Translations under genes and position numbers: made by a program | Source: HGM13006 sp900757695 | GTDB lineage: Bacteria; Bacillota; Clostridia; Oscillospirales; Oscillospiraceae | NCBI GenBank assembly: GCA_959607825.1 | Contig: CAUHNW010000016.1 | Coordinates: forward strand, 1-64,000 | DNA: 64,000 nt | Reading direction: 5' to 3' | Notes under the pieces: model-generated | What the model saw: only the letters and a program-made list of their open reading frames with translations | The model's database searches: none | Told to the model about the DNA's origin: nothing | Part shown: one piece after another, positions 7,863-16,101 of the stretch | Layout of the letters: every line of letters begins with the position of its first letter | How positions within the stretch are numbered: the stretch's first letter is position 1

Positions 7863-9238
7863 TACGCCTCCCAATATTCCTTGAAGCCATAGGTCTTGCT
7901 GATCTTATCCCGAAGGCCGAGCATTGCCGTATAGGTGGGCATCACATAAACAGGGTCCGGCTGCGCCGTGACTGCTTCCATGAGCTTTCCGTAGTCCTTT
8001 TCCACATGAATCTTCTCCATAGGGATCCCTGCGTAGAGGAATCTAAGGGCCATATCGTCTGCCCGGACGCCTGAAACATAGACAGCCTTCAGCTTGTCCC
8101 CCATCGTCAGCAGCTTTTCAAAATCCACATCCCAGATCCAGCTGACATCCTTGCCGTCGTTGGCCCGGTCATTGAGGCAGGCCGCAAACACCGCCGGTGT
8201 GGAGGTATTGGTCAGGAAGTTCAGCACCTGATTGCATCCGGCAGGGTTCTTAATCAGGATCATCCGTACCGGCGTCCCATTGATATCGAACTTCTCCATC
8301 CGGCCAAATCCGCACTGGAACCGGGACAGGCTATCCGCCACAGTCTTTTCCTCCAGCCCCATGGCACGCCCTGCCGCCATGCAGGCGCAGGCATTATAGA
8401 TATTGTAGCCGCCGGGGAGATTCACCACGGCGGGGTATTCTCCCTGATCCGTGCCGAATACCACCTGGGACTGCTCCGCATCCGAGGATACCACCTTCGT
8501 CACCGCCACCTGTGGCTCCGGACGTCCATAGCCGCAGTGGGGGCAGTGATAGCCGCCCAGATGTCCATAGGTCACATAGTCATAGACATATTCATGCTTA
8601 CAGTGGATACAATATGGCGCATCGGACACCTCGTCCACCCGATCCTTATAGATGGGCGTATTGACCCCATAGAAGATCACGGGATTCTCCACATCCTCAT
8701 GGAGCGATGCGGACAGGGAGTCATCGGCATTGAGGCAAAGCACTGCGTTGGGGCTGTGAGAAATACCGATGCGAATGTTGTCCAGCGTATGGGTAACCTC
8801 GCCATAACGATCCAGCTGATCCCGGAAAACATTGGTCACCACCACGGTCTTTGCATCCACATAGGTGGAAATCATCTTAAAGGCCGCCTCATCCGCCTCG
8901 ATGAGCGCATAGGGATAGCGGCACTTTCCGCTGAAGGTGCCGGAATTGGCTGCAAACTCTGCGGTTACACCGCTGAGGAGATTTGCACCGGTCTTATTGG
9001 CGAAGAAGGAGATTCCAGAATCGGTCATGGCCTGCTCGATCATTCGAGACGTAGTGGTCTTGCCGTTGGTGCCCGTAACGATCACAGTCGTTACGCCCTC
9101 TGCCAGCCGCCCGAGCAAATCAGGGCAGATCTTCAACGCAATTCTGCCCGGCATGTCCGTGCCGCCTCTGCCCAGCTTGCGGATGGCAAGCCGGGAGAAT
9201 TTGCACATAAAAATAGCAAAAGAAGTTTTGATGTTCAT
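7862..9238 (-). CDS. murT: lipid II isoglutaminyl synthase, Mur-ligase subunit MurT
   Basis: 458 aa. ATP-dependent Mur-ligase-like subunit that amidates lipid II with GatD-supplied ammonia. The P-loop TGTNGKTTT lies at ~55-63, the Mur-ligase central motif EADEAAF at ~115, and a four-Cys zinc ribbon (CIHC...CPHC) at ~200-230, characteristic of MurT. A DUF1727 C-terminal domain follows. The start at 9238 fits the family N-terminus (helix then RGGTDMPGRIAL). No ribosome binding site precedes it, and the -10 box ends only 9 nt upstream, so the mRNA may be leaderless. Confidence 0.93.
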   Translation of the reverse strand: MNIKTSFAIFMCKFSRLAIRKLGRGGTDMPGRIALKICPDLLGRLAEGVTTVIVTGTNGKTTTSRMIEQAMTDSGISFFANKTGANLLSGVTAEFAANSGTFSGKCRYPYALIEADEAAFKMISTYVDAKTVVVTNVFRDQLDRYGEVTHTLDNIRIGISHSPNAVLCLNADDSLSASLHEDVENPVIFYGVNTPIYKDRVDEVSDAPYCIHCKHEYVYDYVTYGHLGGYHCPHCGYGRPEPQVAVTKVVSSDAEQSQVVFGTDQGEYPAVVNLPGGYNIYNACACMAAGRAMGLEEKTVADSLSRFQCGFGRMEKFDINGTPVRMILIKNPAGCNQVLNFLTNTSTPAVFAACLNDRANDGKDVSWIWDVDFEKLLTMGDKLKAVYVSGVRADDMALRFLYAGIPMEKIHVEKDYGKLMEAVTAQPDPVYVMPTYTAMLGLRDKISKTYGFKEYWEA

Positions 9239-9247
9239 AACTTTAGG

Positions 9248-9276
9248 ATTATAGCATGTTTCCGGATATTTGGCAA
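9248..9276 (-). promoter_or_regulatory. promoter of the murT-gatD operon
   Basis: Minus strand: TTGCCA (9271-9276), 17-nt spacer, TATAAT (9248-9253) with an extended TGC. Transcription would begin about 2-4 nt before the murT ATG at 9238. Confidence 0.85.
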
Positions 9277-9382
9277 GCTGGGACTTGCTCTGCCTCCGTG
9301 CTCCGCCCTCCCGGCACACATTTCACATTCCGTTCATTAAAAGTTCATGCAAATCCTGACAGAATTCCGTATACTGTAGATA

Positions 9383-9436
9383 GAAATAAAAGCCGGAGGA
9401 GACCCCTCCGGTTTCTCGGGATTCCCATGAGAATCC
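9383..9436 (+). promoter_or_regulatory. two-hairpin leader of the HtrA protease gene
   Basis: Two inverted repeats lie just before the gene: CCGGAGG/CCTCCGG, then GGGATTC/GAATCCC. No T-run follows, so this is not a simple terminator; it may affect mRNA stability or translation. The promoter is not clear; CTGACA at about 9356 and TATACT near 9371 are weakly spaced. Confidence 0.4.
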
Positions 9437-9461
9437 CCAATGCCTTATTGGAGGAACTTTT

Positions 9462-10727
9462 ATGGACCCTTACGAGTACGATTCCGACTATCTGGATGAC
9501 GCTTCTCCATATCAGGACTACTATAGCACCGGCGGCAGCTACCGTCCCCCCAAGAAGCCCAAAAACCACGGGTGGATTGCTGCAACCTTTGGTGTGCTGC
9601 TGCTCTGCATTACCGGTGGTGCCGCACTGTCCCGCAGTGCTCAGGAGGCAACGCCCCGTGAAGCAGGCACACAGGTCTCCCCGGCAGTCAGTGAAACCGC
9701 TTCAGCCGCCGCACAGCCTGATACGGTTCTCCCTGCCAATGCGGCGCCAACGCCGGATCCCACCACGGTGCTGGACAGCGGCACGGTGTTGACCATTACC
9801 GAGAGCACCGGTGAGACCCTGAGTCTTCCAGATATCTATAAAAAAGTGATTCCCAGCGTGGTTTCCATTTCCACCAGTATTTCCGGTGGAACTGCCACAG
9901 GCACCGGCATCGTGCTGTCCTCGGACGGCTATATTCTGACAAACTATCATGTGGTTTCCTCCGCACAGCAGATCTCCGTTCTGCTGACGGACGGGCAGGA
10001 GTATGCAGCCTGCCAGGTCGGCGGTGATGAGACCTCAGATTTGACGGTGCTCAAGATCAGTGCAACCGGGCTCACCGCCGCAGAGTTCGGTGATTCCAGT
10101 GCCATGGAGGTAGGCGACAGCGTGGTAGCCATTGGTGATCCCCTGGGTATTGAGCTCCGGGGTACCATGACGGACGGCATCATCTGCGGCATCAACCGGG
10201 ATGTATCCATCGGAGACCGAACCATGACCCTGATGCAAACCAACGCCGCCCTGAATTCCGGCAACTCCGGCGGCCCTCTGGTCAATATGGAAGGGCAAAT
10301 CATCGGCATCAACACCGCCAAGCTCTCTTCCTCAGGATATACCACCGCAGAGGGACTGGGCTTTGCCATTCCCATCGACTCCGCCAAGCCCATTGTGGAT
10401 GAGCTCATCGCTAAGGGATATGTAACGGGCCGCCCTGCCTTCGGGTTTGACGTAGAGCAGCTGGAAAGCCGCATCGCCCTGTTCTACCGGCTTCCGGGCA
10501 GGCTGTACATCCGCTCCGTCTCCATGGAGTCCGATGCCTACAGTCAGGGCATCCGGGCCGGAGATATCATCACTGCTGTGGATGGGCAGTCCGTCTCCTC
10601 AGTAGACGACTTCAACCGCATCAAGAATCAATATCAGGCCGGGGATCAGATCCCCATTACCGTCTATCGTGACGGAGAAAGCTATGATCTCACCGTGACG
10701 CTGATGGATCGTGCAGACCTTGATTAA
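9462..10727 (+). CDS. HtrA/DegP-type serine protease with PDZ domain
   Basis: 421 aa. Membrane-anchored quality-control protease acting outside the membrane. An acidic/Tyr-rich cytoplasmic N-terminus (~1-36) precedes one transmembrane helix (~37-57), a Ser/Thr/Ala/Pro linker (~58-120), a trypsin-like domain with the complete triad His163 (NYHVV), Asp193 (SDLTVL) and Ser269 (GNSGGP), and one PDZ domain (~325-415). Typical length and architecture for Gram-positive HtrA/HtrB. The start follows TTGGAGG. Monocistronic, ended by a strong terminator. Confidence 0.94.
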   Translation: MDPYEYDSDYLDDASPYQDYYSTGGSYRPPKKPKNHGWIAATFGVLLLCITGGAALSRSAQEATPREAGTQVSPAVSETASAAAQPDTVLPANAAPTPDPTTVLDSGTVLTITESTGETLSLPDIYKKVIPSVVSISTSISGGTATGTGIVLSSDGYILTNYHVVSSAQQISVLLTDGQEYAACQVGGDETSDLTVLKISATGLTAAEFGDSSAMEVGDSVVAIGDPLGIELRGTMTDGIICGINRDVSIGDRTMTLMQTNAALNSGNSGGPLVNMEGQIIGINTAKLSSSGYTTAEGLGFAIPIDSAKPIVDELIAKGYVTGRPAFGFDVEQLESRIALFYRLPGRLYIRSVSMESDAYSQGIRAGDIITAVDGQSVSSVDDFNRIKNQYQAGDQIPITVYRDGESYDLTVTLMDRADLD

Positions 10728-10735
10728 AGCAAAAT

Positions 10736-10772
10736 ACGTCCGCTGACACATTGCCGTCAGCGGACGTTTTTC
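10736..10772. terminator. bidirectional terminator between htrA-like and ROK kinase genes
   Basis: Perfect 12-bp stem (10736-10747 / 10756-10767) flanked by AAAA upstream and TTTTT downstream. It serves the convergent genes ending at 10727 and 10774. Confidence 0.88.
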
Positions 10773-10773
10773 A

Positions 10774-11730
10774 TTATTGATACAGCGGCAGCAGAGCCGC
10801 ACCAATGATCCCGGCATCATTCCCCAGCTGCGCCCGAACAATCCGGGTGCGCCGTGCGGAAGCTCTGGCATAGTCCTCCCGGTCAAAGACTGCCCGGACA
10901 GGCGCAAGGAGCCGTTCCCCCTGATTGCACACACCGCCGCCCACGCAGAGGACCTCCGGCTGAAAGATGTTCACAATGGAGGTCAGGCCGCAGGCCAGAT
11001 AATCGATATACTGCGCCACCACATTTTTTGCGGTCTCATCCCCCTGCTCCATGGCATCAAAGGCCGTCCTTCCGGTGACGTTCTCCAGCTTTTCCGCCAG
11101 CTTCCACATAAGGCTTTGCGGATCGGCCTCCATGGCCCGGCGGGTCTGGCGGATCAGTGCAGTGGCAGAGCAGTAGGCCTCAAAGCAGCCCTTCCGTCCG
11201 CAAGAGCACGGCTCACCATCCTGTACCATCACAAAGTGTCCGATCTCTGCGCCTGCAAAATTGAAGCCGGTGAGCAGCCGCCCGCCAATGACCACGCCGC
11301 CGCCTACACCGGTTCCCAGCGTAACGGCCACAAGGGAATGACTGCCCCGTCCGGAGCCGGCCGCATATTCTCCCAGTGCCGCCGCATTGGCATCGTTTTC
11401 AAGAAACACCGGTTTCCCCAGCCGGTCTGACACCAGCTTTGCCAGCGGCGTGTTCTGGAATCCCAGATTGCAGCTGTATTCCACCTCGCCCCGCTCCGAA
11501 TTTGCAATACCCGGTGTTCCAATTCCCACAGATTCCACTTGGGCCATCGAAATCTTGGCATCTTCCGCCGCCATGCGTCCACACCGAGCGATTCTATCCG
11601 CAATCTCCTCCCCGGAGGCCGGAAGTCCGGTTTTCACGGATGCTCTGCCCAGAATTTCCCCCTGCCGGTTAACCACACCGCAGGCAATATTTGTGCCGCC
11701 CAGATCAACGCCCAGATAATACACAGCCAT
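10774..11730 (-). CDS. ROK-family glucokinase-like sugar kinase
   Basis: 318 aa. Phosphorylates glucose or a related hexose with ATP in the cytoplasm. The N-terminal ATP motif LGVDLGGTNIACGVV, the sugar-binding ENDANAAALGE and TLGTGVGGGVVI segments (~100-150), and the ROK zinc motif (CSCGRKGCFEAYCS, ~180) are intact. No HTH is fused, so it is an enzyme rather than an NagC-type regulator. The start at 11730 is preceded by AAGGGGAA. Monocistronic with its own promoter. Confidence 0.92.
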   Translation of the reverse strand: MAVYYLGVDLGGTNIACGVVNRQGEILGRASVKTGLPASGEEIADRIARCGRMAAEDAKISMAQVESVGIGTPGIANSERGEVEYSCNLGFQNTPLAKLVSDRLGKPVFLENDANAAALGEYAAGSGRGSHSLVAVTLGTGVGGGVVIGGRLLTGFNFAGAEIGHFVMVQDGEPCSCGRKGCFEAYCSATALIRQTRRAMEADPQSLMWKLAEKLENVTGRTAFDAMEQGDETAKNVVAQYIDYLACGLTSIVNIFQPEVLCVGGGVCNQGERLLAPVRAVFDREDYARASARRTRIVRAQLGNDAGIIGAALLPLYQ

Positions 11731-11752
11731 TTCCCCTTTTTGTGTTTTGTTC

Positions 11753-11781
11753 ATTGTATAATAGCATGCCGCATTCGTCAA
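11753..11781 (-). promoter_or_regulatory. promoter of the ROK kinase gene
   Basis: Minus strand: TTGACG (11776-11781), 17-nt spacer, TACAAT (11753-11758). Confidence 0.75.
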
Positions 11782-11798
11782 GGTATCCCTTTCCGGCC

Positions 11799-11827
11799 TT
11801 GACAGGATTGTGGAAAACTGATATATT
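11799..11827 (+). promoter_or_regulatory. promoter of the zinc-ribbon protein gene
   Basis: TTGACA (11799-11804), 17-nt spacer, TATATT (11822-11827). It is back to back with the ROK kinase promoter. Confidence 0.8.
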
Positions 11828-11854
11828 CCAGAAAAAGAAACGGAGGAATTCCAT

Positions 11855-12169
11855 ATGGATGATTGCATTCTCTCAAAACTAAACGAAATCACACTGCTGC
11901 TGGAACGCTCCTGTCGGCAGCAGCAGGAAATTCTCTCCCGACTCAACGCACTGGAGGGCAGTTCTGCTTCTTTTGCCCCGCAGGAGCCTTTTATATCCGT
12001 TTCGGAGCCTATGGAAATTCCCGAAATTCCATCCATCGAGTTTCCCTTCCGGCCTGAGGACACCCTTACCTGCCCTAAATGCCACATGATGCAGTCCTCC
12101 AGCCATAACGCATGCAGCCACTGCGGCGTTCCCTTTATTTTTCTCTCCGAGACATCCAATGAATCTTAG
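11855..12169 (+). CDS. small coiled-coil zinc-ribbon protein, unknown function
   Basis: 104 aa. A predicted coiled coil (~5-35, leucine-rich with QQQEIL) is joined by a Pro/Glu-rich linker to a C-terminal zinc ribbon (CPKC...CSHC, ~70-87). No signal peptide. CGGAGG lies upstream of the ATG. I do not recognise a named family; a protein-protein or nucleic-acid-binding role is possible. Confidence 0.8.
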   Translation: MDDCILSKLNEITLLLERSCRQQQEILSRLNALEGSSASFAPQEPFISVSEPMEIPEIPSIEFPFRPEDTLTCPKCHMMQSSSHNACSHCGVPFIFLSETSNES

Positions 12170-12176
12170 CCCTTTG

Positions 12177-12206
12177 CCGTGTACGGAATTCCCGTACACG
12201 GTTTTT
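12177..12206 (+). terminator. intrinsic terminator after the zinc-ribbon gene
   Basis: 10-bp perfect stem (12177-12186 / 12192-12201), 5-nt loop, then TTTTT. Confidence 0.9.
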
Positions 12207-12343
12207 AATTGGTTGCCTGACAGCAGAAAGTGACAGTACGAAGTCCAAAAATCATCTTGTATTCTCATTCCGAACCATTGTATAATAGTTTCGTTCCCGG
12301 AAGATTCCTCCGGATTCCATTAATTGACGAAAGAAGGCAGATC

Positions 12344-13786
12344 ATGATGTCCAAGATTCAGGGAATTACATATGAACCTCCCGTGCGGGAAGCATTCAAA
12401 ATGCCCACACTGGAAGAAATGATGGCAATGATGGGCGGCCCCGGTGGCGGCCCCGGTGGCCCTGGTGGCCCCGGCGGCCCTGGTGGCCCTGGAGGCCCTG
12501 GAGGCCCTCCCGGCGGTCCCAACACGCCGAAGACTCCTGTTGCCTTGAAGGAAGGCGGCAAGCTGGTGATGGGTGCTTTCGACAAAGCTCCTACCATCGC
12601 CGGTACCATTGGAGAAACCGAGGCCAAGGCAGTCTATATCGAATCCGATGATCCCGATGCCGGCGGCATCACGGTTTCCGGCGAGGGCGAAAAATACACC
12701 GTAGAGGACTCCACCATCTTCCTGCACTCCAATTCGAACGGTCTGGGCGGCAAGGGCTCCAGTCTCTTTGCCGGGGATCACTCTGAAATGACCATCAAGA
12801 ACTGCAAGGTGCTCACCGTGGGCAAATCCCGCTGCTGCACCGCCACGGAGCAGTATTCCAAGATGTACATCTACAACAGCTACCTCCACGGTCATGGTGC
12901 GCCCTTTGGCCCCGCCGCTGCCAATCTGGAGGACGCAGGCAGCCCCCCTGCCGCACTGGAAATTCAGGGCAACTGCCGTACCCACTGCACCCAGTCCAAC
13001 TCCGAGACCTATCTCTATGATTCCACCATCATCGGCGATGGCTGGGCCGCACTTTCCACCGATGGCTCCGAGGGCTATGTAAAGCTGGAGGCCAACAACT
13101 GCAAGGTGCAGACCATACTCTCCGGCTACGGCGCTTACGCCGATGGCTGCTGCCATGATTTCTTCAATTCCTGCGACTTTGATGTGGCCGATCAGGCAGG
13201 CATCATGGCCGGTGAGTGTGATATGACCTTTGACGACTGCACCGCCGTCTGCGGCAGCTATTTTGCGCATATCCACTGCGTCATGGGTATGCCCTCCGAG
13301 GTAGGCACGCTGACCGTGCGGAACAGTGCTGTCAACTCCGTCAAGGATGCGGTCTCCATCCGCAGCCAGAACGCCATTGTCAACATTGAGCGCAGTGACA
13401 TTACCGCAGACAACGGCGTATTGGTACACTCCATTGTCAACACTGATCCCAATGCCACCAAGACCGGCGGCAAGCGGGTATATGGCATCCACGTCCACAT
13501 CAAGGACTCCGAGCTGGAAGGGGCGATCCTCCATGAAGATCCGGATCGTGAGATGAATGTCTACTTTGAGGAATCTTCTCTGGTGGGTGCCATTCAGGGT
13601 GCTATTCTCCACTTTGATCAGGACAGCACATGGACTGCCACGAACCAGTCCTCTGTGACCATCGTTGGTCAGGTGAATATCGATCAGATCGATGCCCCCG
13701 CCGGTGTGACCATTCAAGCCATCGCCGGCAAGGCCGGTACCTATACCCTTGCCTCCGGCGGCATGCTGGTGGCAAAGGAAGCCTGA
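12344..13786 (+). CDS. right-handed beta-helix protein with Pro-Gly-Gly tract (beta-helix protein 1)
   Basis: 480 aa. N-terminal helix (~1-30), a PGG-repeat tract (~31-56), then a long repetitive beta-solenoid with strand repeats such as MTIKNCKV, MYIYNSYL, TYLYDSTI, MTFDDCTAV, LTVRNSAV, VNIERSDI. It ends in a small beta domain (~430-480: STWTATNQSSVT...). No signal peptide, sorting motif or membrane span, so it is probably cytoplasmic despite a fold typical of surface or polysaccharide-active proteins. Many Cys residues lie in the helix turns. It is paralogous to the protein at 32267. The start at 12344 follows AGAAGG; a second ATG directly follows. A TATAAT box lies at 12281-12286. Function unknown. 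Confidence 0.82.
   Translation: MMSKIQGITYEPPVREAFKMPTLEEMMAMMGGPGGGPGGPGGPGGPGGPGGPGGPPGGPNTPKTPVALKEGGKLVMGAFDKAPTIAGTIGETEAKAVYIESDDPDAGGITVSGEGEKYTVEDSTIFLHSNSNGLGGKGSSLFAGDHSEMTIKNCKVLTVGKSRCCTATEQYSKMYIYNSYLHGHGAPFGPAAANLEDAGSPPAALEIQGNCRTHCTQSNSETYLYDSTIIGDGWAALSTDGSEGYVKLEANNCKVQTILSGYGAYADGCCHDFFNSCDFDVADQAGIMAGECDMTFDDCTAVCGSYFAHIHCVMGMPSEVGTLTVRNSAVNSVKDAVSIRSQNAIVNIERSDITADNGVLVHSIVNTDPNATKTGGKRVYGIHVHIKDSELEGAILHEDPDREMNVYFEESSLVGAIQGAILHFDQDSTWTATNQSSVTIVGQVNIDQIDAPAGVTIQAIAGKAGTYTLASGGMLVAKEA
12430..12522 (+). repeat. GGCCC(T/C)GG(T/A/C) 9-nt tandem repeat inside the beta-helix gene
   Basis: A run of roughly nine imperfect 9-nt units encoding Pro-Gly-Gly. Third-position variation suggests the repeat is selected at protein level. 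Such tracts can change length by slippage in steps that keep the frame. Confidence 0.85.
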
Positions 13787-13800
13787 TTTTATTCCGTCAT

Positions 13801-13871
13801 GGGCGTGCTGCAAAATGAAAATTTTGCAGCACGCCCTCAAGATTTCCGGCCTTTGGGCCGGAAATCTTTTT
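13801..13871 (+). terminator. double-hairpin terminator after beta-helix gene 1
   Basis: Two consecutive perfect hairpins: 16-bp stem (13801-13816 / 13821-13836, GAAA loop) and 13-bp stem (13839-13851 / 13856-13868, TTTG loop) followed by a T run. The second is a classical intrinsic terminator; the first has no T-tail and may stabilise the mRNA 3' end. Confidence 0.9.
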
Positions 13872-13898
13872 GATTGTTCCGCCCGGATATGTTATACT
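13870..13898 (+). promoter_or_regulatory. promoter of the M29 aminopeptidase gene
   Basis: TTGATT (13870-13875), 17-nt spacer, TATACT (13893-13898) with an extended TGT. The -35 box overlaps the T-run of the preceding terminator. Confidence 0.75.
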
Positions 13899-13956
13899 CA
13901 CCCTGCGGGACGCATTGGCGCCCCACTGAACTACAAAGAAACGAGGTTTTATTCCT

Positions 13957-15198
13957 ATGGTAGACAATTTTGAACAAAAGCTCCGGGAATACGCCCACCT
14001 GCTGGTGGAGGTTGGCATGAACGTCCAGCCCGGCCAGACGCCCCGAATTGCCGGAACCATTGACTGTGCCCCTCTGATGCGGCTTTGCGCCGAGGCGGCA
14101 TTGGCGGCCGGTGCCCGGGATGTCATCGTAGACTGGACCGATGATTTTGTTTCCCGCCTTCGTTTTCTCAAATCAGACGAGGCAGTGTTCTCCGAGTTTC
14201 CCAGCTATCAGCAAGCAAAATTTGACTATATGACCGAGCATCAGAATCCGGTACTCAGCATCGACTGCAGTGACCCGGAGCTGCTGAAGGGTGTGGAGCC
14301 CCAGCGGATTCAGGCATGGCGGCGGGTTCGTGGCACGGCGCTTCTGGGCTACTATGACGCCATGACCGCAGGAAAATTCCAGTGGTCCATCGGCGCCTAC
14401 CCCACCGCCGACTGGGCAAAGAAGGTCTTCCCGGACAAGTCAGAAGGCGATGCCATCGATGCCCTGTGGAACGCCATTTTCACCGCCTGCCGAATTTCCG
14501 GTGATGGTACTGCCGTGGCCCGCTGGCGGGAGCATGTGGATACCTGTGCCCGGCGCTGCCGGATCCTCAATGACTATGATTTTAAGGCGCTCCACTATCA
14601 AAACAGTCTGGGTACCGACCTCACCGTAACCCTTCCGGCCCATCACATCTGGCAGGGCGGCAGTGAGGACAGTGCCGCCGGCATAGAGTTCGTTGCCAAC
14701 ATGCCCACGGAGGAGGTCTTCACAGCCCCCCAGCGGGATGGCGTCAACGGACGGGTCTATGCAGCCCTGCCCCTTGCTCTGGACGGTAATCTGGTCAAGG
14801 ACTTCTATCTGGATTTTCAGGACGGAAAGATCGTGGACGTCCATGCAGAGATCGGCGAGGAATATCTCCGGTCCGCCATCTCCGTGGATGAAGGCGCCTC
14901 CTATCTGGGAGAAGTGGCCCTTGTGCCCTTTGATTCCCCCATTCGCAGCACCGGCATTCTCTTTTACAACACGCTGTTTGACGAAAACGCCTCCTGTCAT
15001 CTGGCCTTCGGTTCCGCCTATCCCAACTGCGTAAAGGGCGGCGAGCTGCTGGATGCAGAGGGGCAGAAGGCTCTGGGCCTCAACCAGTCCATTACCCATG
15101 TGGATTTCATGGTAGGCACCCGGGATCTTTCCATTACCGGTATCACCCATGACGGCAGGGAAATCCCGGTATTTGTAAACGGAAATTTTGCATTTTAA
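13957..15198 (+). CDS. M29-family aminopeptidase (AmpS/PepS type)
   Basis: 413 aa cytoplasmic metallo-aminopeptidase that trims N-terminal residues from peptides. The N-terminal domain has the family pattern VGMNVQPGQTPRI; the metal-binding C-terminal domain includes FVANMPTEEVFTAPQRDGVNG (~250) and a His/Asp cluster near the end (NQSITHVDFMVGTRDLSITG). Length matches the ~410-aa family. GAGG precedes the start. Monocistronic and convergent with the CYTH gene. Confidence 0.93.
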   Translation: MVDNFEQKLREYAHLLVEVGMNVQPGQTPRIAGTIDCAPLMRLCAEAALAAGARDVIVDWTDDFVSRLRFLKSDEAVFSEFPSYQQAKFDYMTEHQNPVLSIDCSDPELLKGVEPQRIQAWRRVRGTALLGYYDAMTAGKFQWSIGAYPTADWAKKVFPDKSEGDAIDALWNAIFTACRISGDGTAVARWREHVDTCARRCRILNDYDFKALHYQNSLGTDLTVTLPAHHIWQGGSEDSAAGIEFVANMPTEEVFTAPQRDGVNGRVYAALPLALDGNLVKDFYLDFQDGKIVDVHAEIGEEYLRSAISVDEGASYLGEVALVPFDSPIRSTGILFYNTLFDENASCHLAFGSAYPNCVKGGELLDAEGQKALGLNQSITHVDFMVGTRDLSITGITHDGREIPVFVNGNFAF

Positions 15199-15207
15199 CA
15201 CAGCGCA

Positions 15208-15235
15208 AAGCGGAGCGCCAGCCGGCGCTCCGCTT
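15208..15235. terminator. hairpin between M29 aminopeptidase and CYTH genes
   Basis: Perfect 12-bp stem (15208-15219 / 15224-15235) with a 4-nt loop. The T-tail is weak on both strands; it probably serves both convergent genes. Confidence 0.65.
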
Positions 15236-15237
15236 CC

Positions 15238-15876
15238 TTATTCTTCGGTGTTCTTTTCCCCCAGGGCTCTTGCCCGCTGGTATTTGCTGCGTGTTTCTTC
15301 GTGGAGGCCATATTCCGCCAACAGCTGGCTGCACAGGGGCGGCAGGCTTCCGACATCTCCGTAGAGTAGCTCCAATTCCAGCTCGCAAATGGGCTCCCGC
15401 TTTTCCCCGGAGAACAGGTATCCCAAATCTCCGGCAATTTCCACCCGAACCCCCTCATCCAGATACAGGCATACGGATTTTCGGTCAAAATCTGCGCCGC
15501 AGCATTCCACCAGCGGCTTGCCCTTGAGAATATTCTTCAGTTCTCTGGGGGCTCCCTGATCGATCAGCAGCGGGATCGCATCCTCCACATTGTCCACCAG
15601 ACACTGCCACTCGTTGCGGGTGAAAAAGCCTGCGTCATCGCTCATATTTGCAGTCTTAAAGGCCGCCACCTTCTGGCCGCCCTCATCCCGAAGCCGCAGG
15701 GTCCACTTTCTGCGGTTGAGCTGTCCGTCCGCAGTGTCGTAATAGCTGCTGTGCATATGCCGGGTCACATAGTCATCCTTCATATATTGGGTCAGCTCCG
15801 GATCCTCCAGCACCTGACGCAGTACATCCTCACTGGGCACCCCGAGCTTCATTTCAATTTCTGTCGCCATGAACAT
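15238..15876 (-). CDS. CYTH-domain protein (triphosphate-binding)
   Basis: 212 aa. A single CYTH tunnel domain with the signature EIEMK (ExExK) at ~5-9 and further charged strand residues (KWTLRLRDEGG, AAFKTAN, ELELELLYG). The family cleaves inorganic triphosphate or thiamine triphosphate, or acts as class IV adenylate cyclase; inorganic triphosphatase is the commonest activity. No CHAD domain is fused. The start at 15876 has AAAGGA at ~5 nt; Met3 at 15870 is an alternative. Confidence 0.88.
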   Translation of the reverse strand: MFMATEIEMKLGVPSEDVLRQVLEDPELTQYMKDDYVTRHMHSSYYDTADGQLNRRKWTLRLRDEGGQKVAAFKTANMSDDAGFFTRNEWQCLVDNVEDAIPLLIDQGAPRELKNILKGKPLVECCGADFDRKSVCLYLDEGVRVEIAGDLGYLFSGEKREPICELELELLYGDVGSLPPLCSQLLAEYGLHEETRSKYQRARALGEKNTEE

Positions 15877-16009
15877 CGCCGTCCTTTCACCTCTCCATTG
15901 TACCCGCTTTCCCGCCGATGCGCAAGAGGATATTGTGTTCCTTTTTCAGACGTTCCGGTTGACCGCCTCAGCCAAAATAATTGCATCCATGGATTTCCTC
16001 CTGTATTTC

Positions 16010-16042
16010 CCGACAGGATCGCCCGCCTCCTGTGTCTATAAT
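16010..16042 (+). promoter_or_regulatory. candidate Spo0A-type promoter of spoIIE
   Basis: CCGACA (16010-16015) and TATAAT (16037-16042) are 21 nt apart, too far for ordinary sigma-A promoters but equal to the spacing known for Spo0A-activated spoIIE in Bacillus subtilis. The -35 area CGACAGG partly resembles an inverted 0A box. Suggestive only. Confidence 0.4.
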
Positions 16043-16101
16043 GATTCCGTAAAACAAAAACGTCCACTTTCCACTGGATGGCACAGAAGGAGACAGATTC
16101 T

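Noticed and set aside
12430..12522. Short tandem repeats that might suggest a CRISPR array or minisatellite
   Set aside because: Units are 9 nt, in frame, and encode Pro-Gly-Gly within an intact gene; there are no spacers.
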